Assembly: GCA_037367405.1 (NCBI GenBank)
Contig: JAZKJV010009328.1
Span: 685,001-749,000 of the forward strand
Source: Ottelia alismoides
Taxonomy: Eukaryota; Streptophyta; Magnoliopsida; Alismatales; Hydrocharitaceae
Length of the DNA stretch: 64,000 bases
Reading direction: 5' to 3'
Shown: positions 1 to 9,852 of the stretch, piece by piece
How positions within the stretch are numbered: position 1 is the first letter of the stretch
Layout of the letters: each line of letters starts with the position of its first letter
Program-made: the position numbers and the translations under genes
The notes under the pieces: generated by a model
What the model saw: the letters and a program-made list of their open reading frames with translations, nothing else
Told to the model about the DNA's origin: nothing
The model's database searches: none

Positions 1-349
1 GCTACTCCCACCCCTATTTTCCCCCAATTTTTTTTATTTTTTTTGGAAAATAAAAATTTGTATATTCATCATTAAATTCCTCTAACATTATATTAAAATT
101 TCTTCAGAAACAGAGACTCATACGGCCTCCATCCAAACATGGTCGATTTAAAAAATCCTGCGACTGTTAAAAAAATGACGTATGGATGGAGGGTTTCGGA
201 GTCTTTGTTTCTGACGAAATTGTAATAAAATGTCATAGGGATAAAGTGATGAATATACAAATTTTTATTTTCCAAAAAATAAAAAATTGGGGGAAAAATA
301 GGTGTGGGAGTAGCCCCATTGGCTACTCCAAGGGCGCATACTCCTTTTT
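1..349. mobile_element. Foldback MITE, copy 1 (left tip outside window)
   Basis: The two halves are inverted copies. The left arm (1-150) carries CAGAGACTCATACGGCCTCC and the right arm (about 185-315) carries its complement. The arms flank a short centre containing GTCGATTTAAAAAATCCTGC. The right end has a small palindrome, GGAGTAGCC/GGCTACTCC (308-330). There is no coding capacity. Five further copies in the window share the centre and arms, so this is a family. The left tip is cut by the window start. The right end runs straight into a (TA)n tract. Confidence 0.85.
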
Positions 350-350
350 C

Positions 351-392
<42 letters not shown>
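350..392. repeat. (TA)n microsatellite between two foldback MITEs
   Basis: About 20 uninterrupted TA units lie between the right end of MITE copy 1 and the left end of copy 2. Confidence 0.95.
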
Positions 393-395
<3 letters not shown>

Positions 396-398
396 TTA

Positions 399-766
399 AT
401 GGTGTTGCTCCCTGGTTGGCTGCCATGCCCCCATATTTTGGCATTTTTTTATTTTTTTTGAAAAATATCACCATGTATATTCATCCCTATATCCCTCCTA
501 TATGCCATTCGAATTTCGTCAGAAACAAAGACTCCTACGGCCTACATCGAGATGGTGTCGATTTTAAAAAAATCATGTTACCGTTAAAAAATGATTGTCT
601 GGATGGAGGCCGTAGGAGTCTCTATTTCTGACGAAATTCGAACGGCATATAGGAGGGATATATGTATGAATATACATGGTGACATTTTTGAAAAAATTAA
701 AAAAACGACGAAAATGGCACGGGGGCAGCCATGTTAGCTGCTCCAAAGGGGCAGCAGCCCCATTAA
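399..766. mobile_element. Foldback MITE, copy 2
   Basis: Inverted arms meet at a centre near 555-595. The left tip (GTTGCTCCCTGGTTGGCTGCC) and right tip (GGCAGCCATGTTAGCTGCTC) are inverted relatives, and the arm core CGGCCTACATC/GGATGGAGGCCGTAG is shared with the other copies. It is flanked by (TA)n on the left and (AC)n on the right. The overlapping short ORFs are shadows of the inverted repeat. Confidence 0.85.
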
Positions 767-776
767 CCTCACAAAC

Positions 777-799
777 AAACACACACACACACACACATC
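777..799. repeat. (AC)n microsatellite
   Basis: About ten AC units separate the right end of foldback copy 2 from the left end of the next element. Confidence 0.9.
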
Positions 800-2111
800 G
801 GAGAAACTTCAAATGAGGTTGGGTCTCACCAATATTGTGGTGAGCCCTCAATCTGGTCCTTCTATTTTTTTATCGTGCGGTTACAATTAATGATTGATTA
901 ACAATATTTTTTAAACTCGTGAAAACCTATTTTAGTCTTTTGTCACATTCTAAATATAGAATGTGAAAACGCACATTTATCTCCATCAATTGCCTTCCAT
1001 ATTTTCAAAACCTAATTCAATTTCGTGCAAGCAATAGAGACGGCGACGACACGAGGAGCAGGATCCGACGGCTGCGTGGAAGGTGTGCGACGGTGATGCA
1101 CAGTCACGCGTGGAGGAGGAGGCATATGAAGGAGGGAATGACCGTGTATGGAGGAGGAGTGGAGGAAGGAGGACACGATCATACGAGGAGGAGGAGGAGG
1201 TGTAGGAGGGAGTGAACGGTGCCCCCTTCCCTTGCGATTTGTCAACGATGGTGCACATACTCTCTCTCTCTCGATTTGTTAACGACGGTGTACCTCCTCC
1301 TCACTCTCTCTCTCTCTCTCCGATTTACCGAAAACGATCGTGCGTGGAAGAGGGAATGACATGGAAGAAGGTAACGAAGGGAGGAGGAGAAGGGAGCATG
1401 ACTGCAAAGAAGGAGGCATACCGCTCTGTGGTCATTGTGCGAACACTGTTTTTTTTTACAATTATCGCTTTTTTTACAAATCACAGAATGGCTTTTACAT
1501 ATGTCGGATTATTTTTTAGATTCTCGTAGCATTTTTTACATTTTATCAAATTCTAACAGTCTACTTTTATTTTGCAGAGTTCCATACAAATATTATTAAG
1601 CGGCTGCACATTTTTACAAAGAAAGGCGTAATAATTACAAAAGGACGTGAAACAATTATAAAGATCCAATGTTGACACACAAATATATAAAACATGAAAT
1701 TTACAAAGCAGTTTGAAGAAACTGCAACTGCATATGATCTTTTACAAATGACAATATAAAATTTGCAAATTAAAATAATAATTTCACAAAAACTATTCAA
1801 TGGGAATGCTAAAAATATATTATTTGAATTTTACGAAATCAAAATCTAAACGTCACATAATCTCATTCATATTTACAAAAGACATACATTAAGTTGTATT
1901 TGCTGAGAACATTTTTGAAAATCAACGAATAGAGGAATTAACGAAAATTCCTAATAAAAGCGAGCCTAAAATGGCACCAAAGTCATTTAATGAACATCCA
2001 ATTAGATTCGAAACAAAAGGACGGAAATACCTTTTTTGACATCATACTATTGGATCATAATCTAATAGATCTCGTTGATGGCTCACCACAAAATTGGTGA
2101 GGCCCCACATA
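800..2111. mobile_element. Non-autonomous MULE-like element i
   Basis: The left end starts GGAGAAACTTCAAATGAGG and is followed by a hairpin, GGTCTCACCA-ATATT-GTGGTGAGCC (about 820-846). The right end has the inverted counterpart GGCTCACCACAAAATTGGTG (2,080-2,099), but its outermost bases merge with the next element. The interior holds a GC-richer, CT/GA-rich block (1,020-1,330) and many TTTTACAA-type motifs (1,440-1,890). No credible protein is encoded. The terminal signature and motifs match elements ii, iii and the large split MULE, so it is probably a deletion derivative of that group. Superfamily assignment is inference. Confidence 0.55.
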
Positions 2112-3829
2112 TCTTTCAAATGGGATATGGTCCTTTCATCCATAAGGAAGACCATCGATCCCACCCATCAGTATTTAACCTTATGGATGATACTAATGGT
2201 ATGTTAATCTTATTTAAAAAATTAGCAAAAACCCATTTTGGTATTCATACATTATCTAAATATAATATCTAACCACCTTGATTATCTCCTCCATTAATAT
2301 GTCACCTTAATTGCTTATTTCAAAAATAGAAACCCTAATTATTTTGGTTTGGAGGCATCATTTTTGTGTGTGCCGCCGACGAGCGGAGAAAGAGAAGGAG
2401 GAAAACGATGGCACTGAAATCTGCGTGGGAGAAGATGAAGTTTTTTCTTCATCGAAAGATGTTGCTCAGGTAATGGATTATATATAATGTGGTGATCACG
2501 GTCAACGATTCATTGAATTTTTATACAAATTATATAGATTATCCAAGAACGGATATATAAATTATAAATATTTTATATGACGGATTTTGTATACAGATTT
2601 TATGAAACGGATTTTATATACATATTTTATATAACAGATTATATATATAACATTATTTGTTTTGGAATTGCATCATGTTGAATCAACATGTAGGAGAAAT
2701 AAGAAATATAATGTTCGAGAGATTCCGAAAACCTTCTGCAAGTGAGTTAAATTTTTGTTTTTTTTTGTTTTAGAAGCCTCATTCCAACTTATATAATTTA
2801 GTTATGGTACTTCTATATATATGTATCATGTTTGATTTTATGTTGATCTTTTGTAAATCGATGGTCTTTTTTTAATACAGCAATATGAATTGAGGAAGGG
2901 ATGTAAAATAGATCCGAAAGTCTTTGCAAGTGAGTTAATTTTTGTTTTTTTCTTTTAGAAGTCTCATTATTGTTCTCGTTGGAAATAAAACAGATCTAGT
3001 TGAGAAAAGGTTCGACCAGAACGGTGGAGGATATGTTTAAGGACTACACGTGAGTGGTGCAAGCAACGATGACATAAAAGTCCTGCAACCAGTCCTGGAT
3101 GAAGACCATTTCGCAGTTTGATACATTATTAATGTGTACTATACAATATTGATGTGTATCATACAATTTTGATATGTATTATACACATTTGTTATGTATT
3201 TTTACATACCAATTGGTTGCGAATGAAAATTGTAATTTTTTATATATCTTGTATATTTGATGTGCATTACACATTTTGGATATGCTTATACATTTTAGAT
3301 GTGTATTGTACATATTTGATTTGTACATTCTCATCGATTAAGCATGAATGACTGATGCATTATTACAAAGAACCTTGCAAATTTAATTATAAAAAGATCT
3401 GTACAATAGTTACAAAAAACCATACATTAATTGCTAATATGAATTGTATTCTACAAAAAACCATGCAAAATTTACAAATAGCCGATGACTTTTTGAATTA
3501 ACTATGGATTCTATAAAAAACTTACCATCGCTACAAAAGGAACCACTGATTTTACAAAAAAGGTGTGATAGATACAAACATATACCCCACGTAATGTCAC
3601 CCACCACAAAATTGGACATTATTTAAATATGGAATTATAAAAAATACCAAAAATAAAACTAATTAGATTTAGTATTTCGAAATATTAAATGACGTGCATA
3701 ATTAATGCAAAAGATGATGACCAAAATATCTTTTTGGGCAAATAAATTGATGATGTCGTTAAATTTAAATCTAATGGCTACGATTGTTGTACTTCCTTAA
3801 GGTTGGAAGGACCAAGTCCTATTTGAAAG
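2112..3829. mobile_element. Non-autonomous MULE-like element ii with ~38-bp TIRs
   Basis: Inverted termini are visible. The left (2,112-2,150) starts CTTTCAAATGGGATATGGTCC and includes CATAAGGAAG. The right (3,791-3,829) is its imperfect reverse complement, CTTCCTTAAGG...GGACC...ATTTGAAAG. The interior contains a short duplicated stretch ending in GCAAGTGAGTTAA (about 2,715-2,790 and 2,890-2,970), runs of related GATGTGTAT phrases (3,130-3,330) and TTACAAA motifs (3,360-3,580). It has no transposase. Confidence 0.6.
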
Positions 3830-3830
3830 G

Positions 3831-3832
<2 letters not shown>

Positions 3833-3916
<84 letters not shown>
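3833..3916. repeat. Long (TA)n microsatellite
   Basis: About 84 bases of almost perfect TA repeat lie between elements ii and iii. Confidence 0.95.
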
Positions 3917-4238
3917 GGAGAAACTTCGAATGAGGTGGGGTCTCACCATATACATGGTGAGCCACCATCAATTTAAGCATCTTTCCAATATATTTTGCAA
4001 TTTCTTGTTTCATACATAGAACAATAAATATTAAAACAACATGTATAGTGAAATAAAATTATGAAAATATTATTATACTGGATGGAAATGTAATTTAATT
4101 TTGGATGCGATATTTTACAAATTTATTTTTTTTACAATGTGCAATTTATACTTTTACCAAACTGTTACAGATTTTTTACTAAATTCGCGGCGGCTTTTAC
4201 AATTTCAGAAAATCCCCAACCTCATTTGAAAGGTCCCC
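3917..4238. mobile_element. MITE-sized element iii of the same group
   Basis: A 322-bp element bounded on both sides by TATATA. The left end GGAGAAACTTCGAATGAGG and the right end CCTCATTTGAAAGGTCCCC are inverted copies. A subterminal hairpin, CTCACCAT-atac-ATGGTGAG, sits at about 3,941-3,961. The interior has TTTTACAA motifs. It looks like a fully reduced relative of elements i and ii. Confidence 0.65.
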
Positions 4239-4252
4239 TATATATAAATATA

Positions 4253-4270
4253 TAGAGAGAGAGAGAGAGA
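4253..4270. repeat. (GA)n microsatellite
   Basis: A short run of GA units directly abuts foldback MITE copy 3. Confidence 0.85.
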
Positions 4271-4650
4271 AATGGGGCAGCTCCCTAGGAGTAGCCAACG
4301 GGCCGCTCCCACCCCCATTTTCCTCCAATTTTTTTCATTTTTTTGGAAAATAAAAATTTGTATATTCATCAATAAATCTCTCTAACATTATATTAAAATT
4401 TCGTCAGAAACAGAGAATCCTAAGGCCTCCATCCAAACATGGTTGATTTAAAAAATCCTGCGACCGTTAAAAAAATGACGTCTGAATGGAGGGCCGATGA
4501 CTCTCTGTTTCTGACGAAATTTTAATAGAATATTAGAGGGATATAGTGATGAATATAGAAATTTTTATTTTCCAAAAAAATAAAAAAAATGGGGGAAATA
4601 GGGTTGGGAGTAGCCCTGTTGTCTACTCCTACGGAGCAGCCCCGTTTTTG
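4271..4650. mobile_element. Foldback MITE, copy 3
   Basis: About 380 bp with the same arms as copy 1. The core AAGGCCTCCATCCAAACATGG is at 4,421-4,441 and the shared centre is around 4,443-4,485. Both tips carry GGAGTAGCC-type palindromes. It is flanked by (GA)n and by (TA)n (4,652-4,671), which leads directly into the left end of the large MULE. Confidence 0.85.
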
Positions 4651-5339
4651 TCATATATATATATATATATAGGAAAAACTTGAATTTAGGTGGCGCCTCT
4701 TTTTTATCACCGTGCGGCAAGCCTCTTTAGCCGACCGATTGAATCTATGGTTCTCTTAAAAACCACCATCCGAGGGTCAAAACCACTAATAGTGTAATGG
4801 TTTAAATTCTATTTTTAGAAATTATTGTATCATATCAATGACGACATTTTAATGAATGAGTCGGATCCCAAGTTTTTAGCGTATCAGTTAATTTCTCATT
4901 AAATTCCATTTTTACTAAACTGCATCTTCTCCCATTTTGACACCTTGGGTTTCGAAAAACTCTCTACCAATCTCTAGTTCTTATTCAACTATTTCTTATC
5001 GATCACCGTGATTTTCAATGAAAGAGCAACTTGTTCCTTTAATAGAGAAATGTCCCAGGTAATTGTATTCTCTATAGTTCTTATTCAACTATTTCTTATC
5101 AACCACTGTGACCTTCAATGAATATCGATGATAAATCAATTTGTTCTTTTAATAGAGAAATGTCTCGGGTAATTGTATTCTATTTTTCAAATGTCATTTT
5201 TGGCACTAATATATAAATTTATTCGGATATCTGTCGAAGATGGTCATGTTAATGGACTTCTGGAAGGAACTCATCATACATCAATCAGGTATTCTGAGTG
5301 TCAAAGGATTTCAAAGCATCATAGTTCTTATATATTCCA

Positions 5340-6000
5340 TGATTTTACATATATTACTGTCACTTTTACAAATGATATCTCAGTTTTCCTTTCTCAGATA
5401 ACAATTTACTTTTAAATTACATAGTATCTCAAAGTATTAATTATTTTACAATAAACAGATATCAGGTTTTCTTAAATCCATTTTTTCGAATGAACACTAT
5501 ATTTTTACTTTAACAGAACTTATATTACAATCAAGATCCATATGTTACAATATAGTACCACATTTTAATGTAACTGCTAATGAACTTATACTTTAATCAA
5601 TTTCCATATTTTCTTTATACATATATTACTATAGCAGAACTTATATTACTATCAAGAACCATATTTTACAATCACGATCCATATTTTACAATATTATGCC
5701 ACAACTTACAATATAGCTTTTTTTCTAAAATTACTATTGGTTCTGATTACACAATCAATGAATCTTTCAATGTTCATACACCTCATATATTACAAACTCT
5801 TGTATATATTCAAGATGCGTAAATACTTTAACCTGATTTTATATATCACTTGTACATTTTTCATATACGGTACAAAACATATATTCACTACAATTTTTGA
5901 ATGATCTCTATATTTTACTTTATCATAACTTATTTAACAATCATGAACTATATTTTACACTATGGAAACACATTTTACAATAAAAATATATATTCATTAT
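5340..6000 (+). repeat. Left subterminal array of TTTTACAA-type motifs
   Basis: Many copies of ATTTTACAAT, TTTACAA and ATATTTTAC occur at irregular spacing on the + strand. The same motif appears inverted near the right end of the MULE (36,890-37,690), as expected for subterminal repeats of one element. Confidence 0.6.
5745..5822 (+). pseudogene. Duplicated fragment of the FAR1-domain start
   Basis: Translation gives DYTINESFNVHTPHI followed by QT and IQDA, then a stop. It matches the start of the FAR1 domain at 21,318-21,400 (DYTINETVNVLTPHI). The sequence identity looks to be about 80% by eye. Coding does not continue upstream here, whereas it does at 21,280. It is either an internal duplication in this MULE or the remnant of a second copy. 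Confidence 0.7.
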
Positions 6001-6116
6001 TTACTATATCTATATTTTTAAATATATAGTTTTAAGTTTATTCCTCTCTGGTTAGGTTGTATTTTGATATAATATCTTTTTATATAATATAAGATTTTTT
6101 TGTTTTTATTAATTAG

Positions 6117-9100
6117 TGATGAATCCCAATTCATCACTCTTTATTCCTTTATTTTAACTAAAAATCTTTGCAAAACACCATGTAAATATTTGTAGATATG
6201 ATAAATAGTCAAATTGCATGCTTTGTGTAAATAGCGATAATTAAGCATGTTTTGTACAAAAATAAAGGGACAAAGAAATAAAGAAAAAGAGGGAAATATT
6301 TAGAATAAATATTGAGTGACCCGAACCCAAGGGAGGGCCAATCGTTGGCCTGCCCGCAAAATAAAACAAGTAGAGAGAGATAGGGCCATTCACCATTGTA
6401 CATATATTCTCCCTTTTGGTGTATATATTTTATTTACATAAAATAAAAATATATTTGTGTTCCTCATAATGTGTATATATTTATAAAAATAAAGTAAAAA
6501 ATAGAAAAAGAAAAAGAAAATAAATTCTCTCTCTCTCACCCTTGTATATACCATGTAATATGTATACATACTTATTTATTCTACCCTTGTAAATAAATAA
6601 TAAAAATCAAAAAAAAATTATTTTATATCCCACGTTTCATGATTTCAATAAATAAAATATATAATTATGATAATTATAAAAAAATAAACTAATAAAAATA
6701 AAATTCAAAAATACCTAGGTATTTATACCTGTATATAATAATACATCAAGTATATACATTAATTTATTTTTCAAAAAAAATAAATAAAAATCACTAAAAA
6801 ATAATTTGAAAAATAATAAGCATTTTTCATGTTGTGAATATTTTCAAATAAATTTTCAAATAATTTCGAAATGAAATAATATGATTGATCCACGGGGGAG
6901 TGTTGACCCCCGATCAACACCCCCTCTGGACCACTTCCTTCGTGGACCCCGTCTTTGACCCGCTTTCTCCATATTTTCATGACGTGATCCGCCACCCATT
7001 CGATCAAACCCCGGGCTTCGATTGTTGACTCATGATCCATGACACACGCCCGACCTTCTTCTTAGGGATCAGAGCCTCGTGATGCGCGCTATACTCCCAT
7101 CTTATCGGACCTACACCAGTATATAGCCTCGCCTCCAGCCGACTTCTCTCGCACCTATGGCCCATGTCTTCGACCCCCGTGACCTTTGCCTTCTTCCTCG
7201 AGTGACAGCGAGTGCGGGAGCGTGTTGCAGAGAGCATTAGGAGGCGTAGCCTTAGGTCCGGCGACCATCATCGTCGAGCTCCACCATCGGCGAAGCCCAA
7301 GCCTCTGGAGGTGTCGCTCCATCGAGGCAATGACCCTGGGAGGTAGCTGACCTCCACCACAGACGATCTCGACCATCAGGTACTCTCTTAAGCCAGTAGC
7401 TTAGCTCGAATTCCAGATTTTAGATTTCGCACCGCTGGCCTTCATCGGTCGATTCCCGACCATCCAATCATCGATTCAGCTATCCGACCATCCGATCATC
7501 TGTACGAGTCTCCTCCGCACATTCTTCACCCCTCCGGTCAACCAGATTCGCCTCGGAACCTAGACTTAGGGTCTCCTATACGACCACTTGTCGGAGACCC
7601 ACGCCCCGACTCCCTTATTCACCTATTTCGCCCTTCACCAGGTCGAGGAAGTTTGCCCTCGACCCCTCTTGCTTCCTGTGCAGGTACCAAGGCTAAAAGC
7701 CTCATCTGGAGGTTCGATTGCTCAGGCACAGGTGCTCTAGCTACTCGTCGTCGCCAGGGACCCTCCAGGTCCCATCGGCCCCATCGGAGCATACCACTAG
7801 CTGCAGAACATCACCAACGTCGATTCCCCCATCTCAGCAGCACTAGAGGAGGTCCCTAGCGCGCGTACTGGCCGGCCGAAAGTCACCGGCAAACTGTTCT
7901 TCGAGGATCCACCGAAGCCGTTCGATCGAGCCCCTCGCTCCAGATTAGATCTTGTCCATCCGTTCGTGCGATGCTCGTAGCCATACGATCCATCTGAGGA
8001 TCAGATCCGAGACGTCCATTGCGAAGAGGTATCCACGCGTCACGACCGTTAGATCTGGAGAGTACGCCCATCAGTCGTCGGATCATAATAAAGGGGTTAA
8101 TATCACTTAGGCCCCTCTTTCTTTAGCGTTTATAGTTTAGTCATGTAATTATTAGTTGTTGTTGTTTTTATTTTGGAATAATTGCACTTTGGACCTGATA
8201 GTTTTAGATATTGCATTTTAGTCCCTCCAATTGTGAATCACGTGCTTCGACACGTGATATTTTTGGAAAATTGCATGTATGGGCGTTTTTGGACACGTAA
8301 CCTTGCCACTGTGTAAAAATTTCGGTAATTTTTTGGAATATTTTTGTGTTGTTTTCTATTTTAAAAATTCAAAAACACCTATTTTTGCTACTGTTTGAAT
8401 TCTAAAATCAGCTAAAAATATTAAAAACCCACCAAAAATTCTAAAAAAATTTCTGTCATGTTGTCTTCTTGCTTCAGTTCGATTTTTGCTGCATTTGGAT
8501 ATATAAAACCCTAAAACTTGAAAAACCCTAAAAACCTTATACAAAATCATTAAAATTTCTAAAAAAAATAAAAAAGGCAATTTATTTTCCTGTAGTTTAG
8601 TTTTTACTTGTAGTTTCATATAAAATTGTCTCTATATTTTTAGAGCTATTTATCTATTTTTAAATAGCCTTTCAAATCTGGCTGCATAGTAGCGCCCTAT
8701 TTTTACTTTATTTCATTTTTATAAAATCAACTAAAAATCATAAAATTCTGAGAAAATTATCAAAAACACTTAAAATATCACAAAACCCAAAAATATTTTT
8801 ACTGCAATTTTTGGATTTGTTTTGATATGTTAAATAATTAGTTGTTTGCACTCTTTTTAACCTTTTTCATATTTGCTACATAATTAAAAATCATAAAAGA
8901 AATTTAAAAAAATATAAAATCCACCAAAAATATTTTATTCTTATTTTATTCATTTTAAACTACTTAGTAAGCCACTTGGTCAATCCGTGCTCCTTGTGTT
9001 TGACCCTGGTCGTTATACCAGGTTAAATAAAATAGCGAGACCGCTATTCGGCTTATTTGACTGATTATTATATTTTTTGGTTGTCTTGTAGTTTCTTGTT

Positions 9101-9181
9101 GAGTCTGATTCGAGGGATTGAGTTCGTAACGACCCATAATATTTATCTTCCTTAGTCTATCATTGATTATTCGGCTCATCA
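6117..9181 (+). repeat. 5' LTR of retrotransposon A
   Basis: It starts TGATGAATCCcaATTCATCA and ends ...CATCA three bases before the PBS. Its second part (7,165-9,181) is closely similar to 19,030-21,279. The first 750 bp are AT-rich, the middle (6,890-8,070) is GC-rich and the tail is AT-rich with AAAAATC-type phrases. It lacks about 240 bp that the 3' LTR has after GCATGTATGGG (20,145-20,390). Confidence 0.85.
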
Positions 9182-9184
9182 GAA

Positions 9185-9202
9185 TGGTGTCGTTGCCGGG
9201 GA
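9185..9202 (+). promoter_or_regulatory. Primer binding site of retrotransposon A
   Basis: TGGTGTCGTTGCCGGGGA lies 3 nt after the LTR end. It matches the corresponding site of element B (TGGCGCTGTTGCCGGGGA) at 16 of 18 positions. The form resembles the tRNA-Asp-type site described for Athila-like elements; the tRNA assignment is from memory of the family. Confidence 0.8.
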
Positions 9203-9566
9203 GCACGGCTTAGTAATCGCTTCTTGTTTTTACAGCTTTTTCACGGCTTTTTGTCTATACTTGTAGATATTTTTCTTTGCATTTTATTTACATATTCTTT
9301 ATAATAGTCTGGACTGATACACTTCTGTTTGTTTTCTTGTGAGGGCCCGAGGAGGCTTTCATCGGGAAGCCAACGCAACTACAGGAATCAGAGGCGGCTC
9401 CTTTCTACATAGAGCCATAGGAGAGCGCGAGGAAGCAAGCATGAGTGCGGGAGCCGCAAAATAGCCGTAGGATAGCCGTAGCTTATATTAGTTTATTTTT
9501 AGTAGATTCTTTATTATTGTAATTATACAGGGACTCAGGGACACTTGTACTTTATCGGTGACTATC

Positions 9567-9609
9567 GGGGTCTGTTTCGCCGAGCACCGGTGTGCTCGGA
9601 GGACCTCAC
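9567..9609 (+). promoter_or_regulatory. Conserved RNA hairpin in the leader of A
   Basis: A perfect 8-bp stem, CCGAGCAC/GTGCTCGG, has loop CGGT (9,580-9,599). It is enclosed by GGTC/GACC and identical flanks (TCTGTTTCG and GGACCTCAC) that also occur in element B. Three stem pairs differ between A and B with both bases changed so that pairing is kept. It lies about 380 nt downstream of the PBS. A role in packaging, dimerisation or translation is possible but unproven. Confidence 0.7.
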
Positions 9610-9852
9610 TGTGTTTTTCGCCGGTTTTGATTTCTCGTGTTTTATTACTGCTTATCTGATTTACATGGTTTTGGCCTTAGCTTAGGAATTTTCTTGATTG
9701 TGATGTAATTGATTAGGACCCAATCCCTAATATTTGCCTGCACCTATAGATCGTAATTGGACCTAATTAATTAATTCACAAAGAAAAAGATGGATTAGTT
9801 AGACTCTAGTCCACGTGCCTTGAGGAGTCACATATAGCGCGTACATGATCCA

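Larger units (their letters stand above)
4900..6116 (+). other. Leader region of the MULE transposase gene, with putative exon and local duplication
   Basis: A stretch around TATTCAACTATTTCTTATC and GAAATGTC(C/T)CAGG/CGGGTAATTG occurs twice (about 4,980-5,075 and 5,078-5,185). A possible exon (5,222-5,288) reads open and ends at CAG|GTATTC. The region finishes in a pyrimidine-rich run ending ATTAG at 6,116, which looks like a 3' splice site. Coding resumes beyond retroelement A at 21,280. This fits A having inserted at an intron/exon junction. The exon calls are inference. Confidence 0.35.

Noticed and set aside
1212..1529. 105-codon + strand ORF across a CT-rich stretch.
   Set aside because: Low-complexity and AT-rich translation with no domain, located inside a non-autonomous element.
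800..4238. Helitron interpretation of elements i-iii because of subterminal hairpins.
   Set aside because: The ends are inverted repeats of each other, and the hairpins are not placed just before a CTRR end.
9185..9202. tRNA gene fragment.
   Set aside because: Its position three bases after an LTR end identifies it as a primer binding site.
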